Assembly: GCA_964531265.1 (NCBI GenBank)
Contig: CAZHDW010000007.1
Span: 1 to 64,000 of the forward strand
Direction of reading: 5' to 3'
Length of the DNA stretch: 64,000 nt
From: Hominenteromicrobium sp964531265
GTDB taxonomy: Bacteria; Bacillota; Clostridia; Oscillospirales; Acutalibacteraceae
Each line of letters opens with the position of its first letter. Within the stretch, counting starts at the first letter, position 1. Below, piece after piece: positions 58,299 through 64,000 of the stretch. The notes beneath the pieces were generated by a model. It did no database searches and had not been told where the DNA came from. It was given only the letters and a program-made list of their open reading frames with translations. A program made the position numbers and the translations under genes.

Positions 58299-59672
58299 AT
58301 GGAATTGTGGAAGGGACGTTTCAAAAAGGCTTTGGATTCGAAAACAAATGACTTTAACTCCTCTATTTCGGTGGACAGCCGAATGTACAAGGAGGATATT
58401 CAGGGCAGTATAGCACACGCCACGATGCTGGGCTCCGCCGGAATAATCGAAAAGAGCGAGAGCGAGAAGATATGCGCCGAGCTTGAGAAAATAGCGGCGG
58501 ATATCGAGAGCGGAGCTTTGCTGATAGACCCGAATGCGGAGGATATACACACCTTTGTAGAGGGTGAGCTGACAGCGAGAATCGGCGATGCCGGAAAGCG
58601 CCTGCACACGGCAAGAAGCAGGAACGATCAGGTGGCGCTGGATGTCAGACTGACGCTGAGAAAGGAATGCGGCGGCCTGATAGAGCAGATAAAGGAGCTT
58701 ATAAACGTTCTTTGCGACCAGGCTGAGGAATATGCCGATACGGTAATGCCGGGCTACACACATTTGCAGCGTGCACAGCCGATAACCTTCGGCCATCATC
58801 TCATGGCATACGCTGAGATGTTCCTCAGGGATATAGGCAGATTTGAAGATGCGCTTAAGAGAATGGATGTCTGTCCGCTCGGCTCGGGCGCTCTGGCCGG
58901 AACCACCTACCCCCTCGACAGGGAGCTTTCCGCAAAGCTGCTCGGCTTTTCGGCGGTCAGCCGCAACAGCCTCGACGGTGTCGCAGACCGTGACTTCTGC
59001 GCAGAGATTGCCTCGGCGATATCGCTTGCCATGGTGCATCTTTCAAGATTCTCCGAGGAGATCATACTTTGGTGCTCCTGGGAATTCAAGTTTATAGAGC
59101 TGGACGATGCGTTTTCAACGGGCTCCAGCATAATGCCGCAGAAGAAAAACCCGGATATCACAGAGCTTATCCGCGGCAAGAGCGGCCGTGTTTTTGGCGA
59201 CCTCATGACGCTTTTGACTATGATGAAGGGTCTGCCGCTGGCCTATAACAAGGACATGCAGGAGGATAAGGAGGCGGTATTCGACGCGGTAGATACACTG
59301 CGCCTGTGCCTCACACCGTTCATTCCGATGCTGCAAACCATGAAGGTATTGAAGGAAAACATGAGAAACGCCGCAGCTAAGGGCTTTATCAATGCCACTG
59401 ACTGTGCGGATTACCTTGTGGCCGCAAAGGGAATACCCTTCCGTGATGCTTACAAGATAACCGGCGAGCTGGTTGCGCTGTGCATCGAGCGCGGACTGAC
59501 GCTTGAAACTCTTCCGATAGAGGAGTACAAAAAGGTATGTGAAAACTTCGATGAGGGCGTATATACGGCGATTAACCTCGAAAAATGCGTGAATGACCGC
59601 CGCGTTAAGGGCGGCCCGTCCCCGGAAAATGTGCGCACTGCCGCAAAAGAGGTACGTGCGCTGATTCAATAA
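58299..59672 (+). CDS. argH: Argininosuccinate lyase
   Basis: A 457-residue member of the fumarase/aspartase superfamily that releases arginine and fumarate. Signatures: WKGRFKKALD start, TARSRNDQVA near 106-115, TPGYTHLQRAQP-like MPGYTHLQRAQPI near 150, and the signature GSSIMPQKKNPD near 275 with the catalytic serine. AAAGGAAAAGA precedes the ATG. It lies 27 bp before argF. Confidence 0.97.
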   Translation: MELWKGRFKKALDSKTNDFNSSISVDSRMYKEDIQGSIAHATMLGSAGIIEKSESEKICAELEKIAADIESGALLIDPNAEDIHTFVEGELTARIGDAGKRLHTARSRNDQVALDVRLTLRKECGGLIEQIKELINVLCDQAEEYADTVMPGYTHLQRAQPITFGHHLMAYAEMFLRDIGRFEDALKRMDVCPLGSGALAGTTYPLDRELSAKLLGFSAVSRNSLDGVADRDFCAEIASAISLAMVHLSRFSEEIILWCSWEFKFIELDDAFSTGSSIMPQKKNPDITELIRGKSGRVFGDLMTLLTMMKGLPLAYNKDMQEDKEAVFDAVDTLRLCLTPFIPMLQTMKVLKENMRNAAAKGFINATDCADYLVAAKGIPFRDAYKITGELVALCIERGLTLETLPIEEYKKVCENFDEGVYTAINLEKCVNDRRVKGGPSPENVRTAAKEVRALIQ

Positions 59673-59698
59673 GAGATTAGATCGGAAAGGAAATTATT

Positions 59699-60610
59699 AT
59701 GGAACATAAGCATTTGCTGAAGCTGCTGGATTACTCCAAGGAGGATATCCTCGAGGTTCTCGATCTTGCAGATAAATTGAAGTATGAGAATAAGCACGGT
59801 ATAGAGCACCATCACCTCAAGGGCAAGGCCCTGGGAATGATCTTCTCAAAGTCCTCCACGAGAACACGTGTATCCTTTGAGGTAGGTATCAATCAGCTTG
59901 GCGGCTATGCCGTGGTGTTGAACAGCAACGGCTCCCAGATAGGCCGCGGTGAGCCCGTACAGGATACCGCACGTGTGCTCTCAAGATATGTTGACGGCAT
60001 TATGATACGTACCTTTGAGCAGCAGGAGGTTGAAGACCTCGCAAAATACGGCTCTGTTCCGGTAATTAACGGCCTTACAGACTTCTGCCATCCGTGCCAG
60101 ATACTTGCCGACCTCATGACCATCCGCGAGTATAAGGGTAAGCTTGAGGGACTCAAGATGTGCTTTATCGGCGATGGAAACAACATGATGAACTCCCTCA
60201 TCGTCGGCGGCCTCAAGGTCGGTATGCAGGTTTCCGTTGCATGTCCGGAGGGCTATCGTCCACCGCAGGAGATACTCGATTTTGCAAAGGATTACAGCGG
60301 CTTTGAACTGACAGATGACCCGAAAACCGCTGCAAAGGACGCCGATGTTGTCATAACCGACGTGTGGACCTCAATGGGTCAGGAGGAGGAGCGTGCCGCA
60401 CGCGAAAAGGCATTTGCGGGCTACTGTGTGGATGACAGCATAATGGCCGTGGCAAAGTCCGATGCAATAGTGCAGCACTGCCTGCCGGCACACCGCGGCG
60501 AGGAAATATCCGAGTCGGTTCTCGAGTCCAATGCCGGCCCGATATTCGATGAGGCGGAAAACCGCCTGCACGCTCAGAAGGCTGTAATGGTGCTTCTGAT
60601 GAAGGATTGA
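59699..60610 (+). CDS. argF: Ornithine carbamoyltransferase
   Basis: A 303-residue transcarbamylase. KSSTRTRVSFE (near 45) binds carbamoyl phosphate, HPCQILAD (near 127) follows, and HCLPAHRGEE (near 260) binds ornithine. It makes citrulline for argG. GGAAAGGAAA precedes the ATG. A large GC-rich palindrome follows the gene after about 65 bp. Confidence 0.97.
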   Translation: MEHKHLLKLLDYSKEDILEVLDLADKLKYENKHGIEHHHLKGKALGMIFSKSSTRTRVSFEVGINQLGGYAVVLNSNGSQIGRGEPVQDTARVLSRYVDGIMIRTFEQQEVEDLAKYGSVPVINGLTDFCHPCQILADLMTIREYKGKLEGLKMCFIGDGNNMMNSLIVGGLKVGMQVSVACPEGYRPPQEILDFAKDYSGFELTDDPKTAAKDADVVITDVWTSMGQEEERAAREKAFAGYCVDDSIMAVAKSDAIVQHCLPAHRGEEISESVLESNAGPIFDEAENRLHAQKAVMVLLMKD

Positions 60611-60674
60611 TGAAATAAAATTTGGGGTTATATAAATCGTATTCGTGCCATTTGGTTGAGGTGCGATAACGAAA

Positions 60675-60712
60675 CAGAGCGGCGGCACAGCGAGAGCTGT
60701 GCCGCCGCTCTG
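60675..60712. repeat. Perfect 17-bp inverted repeat downstream of argF
   Basis: CAGAGCGGCGGCACAGC (60675-60691) pairs perfectly with 60696-60712 around a GAGA loop. There is no T-run, so it may be a stable mRNA 3' end or a dispersed palindrome, not a simple intrinsic terminator. The following 60713-60817 shows nothing recognisable. Confidence 0.6.
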
Positions 60713-60817
60713 CGTTAGTCGACGACCTTTGAATAGGTGCAAAAAATCCTCCCGATAAATGAGACGATGTTCATAAAACAGTACTTTCAAATATGGCGAA
60801 GGAAGCCCAACCGGAAT

Positions 60818-61156
60818 TTACTGCTTTCTCTTATTCACTAAAGCACTTATTAACATTGCAATAACCCCCATAATGAGATAGCAACCACAATATAGCAAGA
60901 AAGCGGTTTCTTTCATTTCAAAAAACAACCAAGTTCCTGCCAAAAATAATCCTGCTGTAATAATTGGGAGTTTCCATAGTTGTTTGATATCCTTACCTGC
61001 GAATACACCGCATACCACGGAAAACAAAGGATTAACAGCAAGAAACAAGATGAAGCAAACAGCCATTCCTGCACTACCTGCAAATTCTACTGCAAGCCAA
61101 GGGCAACCAATCATCAAAATAATCGCGAATAGAGTCCATGTAAGTAATTTTTTCAT
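60818..61156 (-). CDS. Hypothetical four-helix membrane protein
   Basis: A 112-residue hydrophobic protein with about four membrane helices (LTWTLFAIILMIG, AVCFILFLAVNPLFSVVCG, a LPIITAGLFLAGTWLFF segment, and a final CCYLIMGVIAMLISALV-like helix). AAAGGAG lies 9 bases before ATG 61156. The codons are A/T-rich compared with the neighbours, a sign of possible acquisition. Not recognised. Confidence 0.65.
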   Translation of the reverse strand: MKKLLTWTLFAIILMIGCPWLAVEFAGSAGMAVCFILFLAVNPLFSVVCGVFAGKDIKQLWKLPIITAGLFLAGTWLFFEMKETAFLLYCGCYLIMGVIAMLISALVNKRKQ

Positions 61157-61201
61157 GCAATCACACTCCTTTATCAAATCGGAATTTATTGAATCGAACA
61201 C

Positions 61202-61254
61202 AAAAACAGACCGTTGCCTGGTCGCAATTTGCGAAAGGTTGGCGGTCTGTTTTT
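61202..61254. repeat. Inverted repeat in an A/T-rich non-coding stretch
   Basis: AAAAACAGACCG (61202-61213) and CGGTCTGTTTTT (61243-61254) form a 12-bp dyad with T-runs on both ends; it could end transcription on either strand. The rest of 61157-61397 holds no convincing gene. Confidence 0.55.
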
Positions 61255-61397
61255 ATCCACATTTTCAAAAAAGGAGGTCAACCAAAATTACAAACCACAC
61301 ATTAAAGCCGAGATCTACCAATCGAGATTAAAATTCATGTGAGTTTTTTTGTAAGGGCTGTAAGCGGTTATGGTCGTCGAGACCGAGCCACTGCGTT

Positions 61398-62270
61398 TTA
61401 TTCGAGCAGTTCTATTGTACTAATAAAATACTGCTCTTGAAAATGAACGGCTTTGGCGACTTCTTCCTCAGTGAAATCAAAGCCGATCGGTGCCGCAACA
61501 AGCTTATCCTCAATGTCGTTTTCGCGGTGAACTATGCCGATTATTTTTGCCCTGTATTCAGTCACCGGCTCATTCACACCGAGCAGGTAAACGTCGAGCT
61601 CCTCACCGTCGCCGCCCATAACACCGGGTATATATCCGTAATTGACGGGATAGGTGAGGTTGGGATACCCGGAATGCGTGCTTCCGACAGGACGGTCGAT
61701 TTTAATATCCACCGTTTTGCCGAGATATGATTTTACGAGCGCCTTTCTCAAGGTGTATACGATAAAATCATGCTTGCCCTTGAGATAGCTTTCTCTGCCG
61801 CTGTCGACGGGAGCTTGCAGGGCAAGGGACACCTTTAAATCTTCATACTCCTTCGCCACCGAAGGCGTACGGTTCAGATAGTCTCTGAAATTTATGTAGT
61901 TTATCCAGTCCATGCTGCCTGTTTTGACAACGTGGATAAAATGGGTTTGCATGTCTCCGGTGCCGTCATAATGACTGCCGGATGCGAATAAAAGCTGCTC
62001 TCCGAGAGTTGACTTCGGTCTGTAATAAAAGCCCTCGCGTTTCAGCTCCTCTTCAAGAGCGAGAATGGCGCTGAAATCATCAACTGCAACGGCAATATCG
62101 ATTATTGGCTTTGCCTTTATGGAAAGTATGGATGTGCTTCCCACGTGCTGAATATCACAGGCGACAGCTCCGAGGATATTCTTCAAACGGGAAACGGTAT
62201 TCTGAGCTTCGATTTCCCATTCCTTTTCATGTTCGCATAGGGCTACGGTTCCTTGCTTTAATCCTATCAT
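61398..62270 (-). CDS. GrpB (UPF0157) domain fused to an inorganic pyrophosphatase-like domain
   Basis: A 290-residue two-domain protein. Residues 1-170 are a GrpB/UPF0157 nucleotidyltransferase-like domain: HVGSTSI, KPIIDIAVAV and FIHVVKTGS, NFRDYLNRTP. Residues 175-290 resemble family I inorganic pyrophosphatases: TYPVNYGYIPG, DGEELDVYLLG (aspartates of the DxDxxD site, the second replaced by Glu), and ENDIEDKLVAAP (D-x-x-DK). Most catalytic residues are kept. A coupled nucleotidyl transfer and pyrophosphate removal is a natural guess but unproven. GGAGG lies 7 bases before the ATG. Confidence 0.8.
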   Translation of the reverse strand: MIGLKQGTVALCEHEKEWEIEAQNTVSRLKNILGAVACDIQHVGSTSILSIKAKPIIDIAVAVDDFSAILALEEELKREGFYYRPKSTLGEQLLFASGSHYDGTGDMQTHFIHVVKTGSMDWINYINFRDYLNRTPSVAKEYEDLKVSLALQAPVDSGRESYLKGKHDFIVYTLRKALVKSYLGKTVDIKIDRPVGSTHSGYPNLTYPVNYGYIPGVMGGDGEELDVYLLGVNEPVTEYRAKIIGIVHRENDIEDKLVAAPIGFDFTEEEVAKAVHFQEQYFISTIELLE

Positions 62271-62558
62271 AGCTTAACCTCCGGTTTTATAATAAGTCGA
62301 CTGAATGCGATCTGAGTTTTCACGGGACGACTCTATGTGAAACGATTATAGCATACTATTCCGGAACTTTCCATGCTTTGCGGAAATCAAAATATTTGAG
62401 ATATCTCGCTGCTGTTGATTCGCATATACGGTTTCGGGCAAGATGTCCGCCCTGTTCACAATTTTTTTGGAATTTACAGCTATTCAAAATGCCATAAATA
62501 TGGTATACTACAAGAAATATGGGCTTTTCTGCCCATTGACTCAAAAGGAGCTGACAAC

Positions 62559-63053
62559 ATGATCGTTCTCGGCATTGACCCGGGCTATGCAATAGTCGGT
62601 TACGGTGTTATAGAAGTGAAGAATAACCGTTACCGCACGTTGGAGCATGGCGCGGTGACAACGCAGGCAGGGGAGGATTTCAACAGACGCCTTGAGATAA
62701 TTTATGACGGCGTTTCCGCAATTCTGGCACAGTATAAGCCGGATGCGGTTTCGGTAGAAAAGCTGTTTTTTACGAATAATAAGACCACCGGTATCGGCGT
62801 TGCGGAGGCAAGGGGAGTTATCCTGCTTGCAGCTCAAAAGTCCGGTGTGCCGGTGTATGAATACACACCGATACAGGTTAAAATGGCGGTAACGGGCTAC
62901 GGCAAGGCATTGAAGCCGCAGGTTATGGAGATGACGCGCAGACTGCTGTGCCTTAAGGAGATACCAAAGCCCGATGATACGGCCGATGCACTGGCTGTGG
63001 CAATATGTCACTGCCATGCGAATTCAACACCTCTGCGGCAGTTTTTGCGATGA
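62559..63053 (+). CDS. ruvC: Holliday junction resolvase RuvC
   Basis: A 164-residue resolvase. The acidic catalytic set is visible: D7 in GIDPG, E66/E67-equivalent in VSVEKLFF, and the DDTADALAVA aspartates near 138-141. AAAGGAG precedes ATG 62559; the open frame extending upstream to 62415 is ignored. It heads ruvC-ruvA-ruvB. An ATGGGC/GCCCAT hairpin lies in the leader (62519-62536). Confidence 0.95.
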   Translation: MIVLGIDPGYAIVGYGVIEVKNNRYRTLEHGAVTTQAGEDFNRRLEIIYDGVSAILAQYKPDAVSVEKLFFTNNKTTGIGVAEARGVILLAAQKSGVPVYEYTPIQVKMAVTGYGKALKPQVMEMTRRLLCLKEIPKPDDTADALAVAICHCHANSTPLRQFLR

Positions 63054-63097
63054 AATCATCTGTTGCCGCATAGGATACAGAGAAAGGAAATGAGGCT

Positions 63098-63709
63098 ATG
63101 TTTTACAGCCTGACCGGAAAGCTCGTTCATATGGAGCCCGGCATGGTGGCTGTGGAGTGCGGCGGCGTCGCTTTTAAATGCTCCACATCCATGTACACAC
63201 AGAAGAATATGCCGCGTATAGGAGAAATTGCGACAGTATATACACACCTCAATGTGCGCGAGGATGCCCTCGATCTCTTCGGCTTTGCAACTAAAGGTGA
63301 GCTGAACTGCTATAAAATGCTGACGGGTATCAGCGGTGTCGGCCCGAAGGTGGCGCTCGCGATACTTTCGGAAATGCCGCCGGAAACCGTAGCGATGTGT
63401 GTGGCTGCCGGCGACAGCAAAAGCTTTACACGCGCAAACGGTGTCGGCCCGAAGTTGGCTCAGCGTATCGTTTTGGAACTTAAGGATAAGGTTAAGAAAA
63501 TGGGAGTATCCGGCAGTGCGGTGCAGATATCCGCAGAGAATGCCGGAGTGACTTCGGCTTCCAGAAATGCCGAGCAGGCTGTGCAGGCGCTTTGCGTGCT
63601 CGGATATTCACAGTCGGAGGCTACAGAGGCCGTTGCAAGGCTCGATGCCGAGCTTTCCACTGAGGAAATGATACGCCTTGCCCTCAAGGGCATGGCCTCC
63701 CGCTTCTGA
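63098..63709 (+). CDS. ruvA: Holliday junction branch migration protein RuvA
   Basis: A 203-residue RuvA: N-terminal OB fold (FYSLTGKLVHMEPGMVAVE), tandem helix-hairpin-helix motifs GISGVGPKVAL and GVGPKLAQRIVLEL near 75-125, a flexible linker, and the C-terminal domain that contacts RuvB. It tetramerises on the junction. GAAAGGAAATGAGG precedes the ATG. Confidence 0.95.
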   Translation: MFYSLTGKLVHMEPGMVAVECGGVAFKCSTSMYTQKNMPRIGEIATVYTHLNVREDALDLFGFATKGELNCYKMLTGISGVGPKVALAILSEMPPETVAMCVAAGDSKSFTRANGVGPKLAQRIVLELKDKVKKMGVSGSAVQISAENAGVTSASRNAEQAVQALCVLGYSQSEATEAVARLDAELSTEEMIRLALKGMASRF

Positions 63710-63759
63710 GCCGAAGCATTACGAAGATCACGCCTTAAAGGAAAGGGTGGGAATTTTTC

Positions 63760-64000
63760 ATGACATTTGACAGAAACGACGATTTCGATTTTGAGAATCG
63801 TGTTATAGCGCCGGAATACTCTCCGGAGGATGCCGAGGTGGAAAACCCTCTTCGTCCGCGTACCTTCGGTGATTATGTCGGACAGGAAAAGGCAAAGGAA
63901 AATTTGCAGGTGTTTATTGCCGCGGCAAAGCAGAGAAAGGAATCTCTCGATCATGTTCTGCTGTACGGCCCGCCGGGTCTCGGCAAGACGACTCTGGCAG
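63760..64000 (+). CDS. ruvB: Holliday junction helicase RuvB (N-terminal part, cut by window end)
   Basis: The first 80 codons of RuvB: an acidic leader, then LRPRTFGDYVGQEKAKENL and the Walker A loop LLYGPPGLGKTTLA. RuvB is the AAA+ motor of branch migration. It starts 50 bp after ruvA with AAGGGTGGG upstream. The gene continues beyond the window. Confidence 0.95.
   Translation, partial: MTFDRNDDFDFENRVIAPEYSPEDAEVENPLRPRTFGDYVGQEKAKENLQVFIAAAKQRKESLDHVLLYGPPGLGKTTLA

Noticed and set aside
57549..59039. Antisense open frame of 496 codons across argG and argH
   Set aside because: It spans two certain arg genes and an intergenic region; it arises from codon bias. The same applies to long antisense frames over hflC-hflK (10255-11472), the Na+-pump gene (21368-22495), the fourth MATE (36410-37603), GH127 (3533-4660) and GH35 (4905-6269).
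60371..60790. Minus-strand frame of 139 codons over the argF end
   Set aside because: It overlaps the certain C-terminus of argF and the GC-rich palindrome and has no ribosome binding site.
1..64000. CRISPR array, tRNA, rRNA, transposase or integrase
   Set aside because: No regularly spaced repeats, cloverleaf-like segments, rRNA sequence or recombinase motifs were noticed on either strand.

Overview
The window looks like a chromosomal segment of an anaerobic, endospore-forming Firmicute of class Clostridia, perhaps of the Oscillospiraceae/Ruminococcaceae type. I infer this from the sporulation genes (spoVAE, spoIIP, a SpoIID-like/peptidoglycan-binding protein, a decayed exosporium-type glycoprotein locus), the fermentation and Na+-energetics genes (two lactate/malate-type dehydrogenases, an Fe-S L-serine dehydratase, a Na+-pump decarboxylase beta subunit), the clear AGGAGG-type ribosome binding sites, and the many TTGaca-N17-TATaaT promoters. 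No rRNA, tRNA, intact insertion sequence, prophage or CRISPR array was seen. Genes are dense and intergenic gaps are mostly under 250 bp.

Layout. 0-7.1 kb: two tandem near-duplicate MATE exporters, then a GH127 + GH35 glycosidase pair. 7.2-14.2 kb: two TM2-domain proteins, a CLC channel/antiporter, a DUF1836 regulator with hflK-hflC, two lipoproteins, rpsT. 14.6-19.6 kb: an LDH/MDH-family enzyme, a third MATE, a TIM-barrel epimerase, a D-lactate-type dehydrogenase, an isolated spoVAE. 20-25.3 kb: a FliB-like methylase, then a Na+-pump decarboxylase beta subunit with a 43-aa partner behind a leader that reads as a yybP-ykoY (Mn2+) riboswitch overlapping an intrinsic terminator; an epimerase; trmB; DUF4430 + ECF S-component. 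25.4-32.2 kb: trkH-trkA, degV, the SpoIID/PG-binding pair, and a two-gene cassette whose promoter carries several LexA-like boxes. 32.4-39 kb: an AGCS symporter, sdaA, and a HAD-MATE-DUF896-PHP operon. 39.2-44.6 kb: an LTA-synthase-like membrane domain without its catalytic part, then an XpaC-TelA-LemA-TPM-HAD operon starting with a 12-codon leader ORF. 44.7-53.2 kb: an HxlR regulator, the decayed exosporium locus, spoIIP, htpG, a CPBP protease, tadA, a CorC/HlyC-type protein. 53.4-64 kb: a divergent Tet(M)-like GTPase, hflX, argG-argH-argF with ARG boxes, a GrpB-pyrophosphatase fusion, and ruvC-ruvA-ruvB (ruvB cut by the window end).

The most promising lead is the 21.1-22.6 kb locus: an ion-pump beta subunit without its catalytic alpha subunit in this window, controlled by what looks like a manganese riboswitch. 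This suggests, but does not prove, a role in metal or Na+ homeostasis outside classical decarboxylation. The second lead is the apparently SOS-controlled cassette at 31.4-32.2 kb, which pairs a small single-span membrane protein with a sigma-70-region-4-like protein. All functional calls are from motif recognition by eye; no database search was run.
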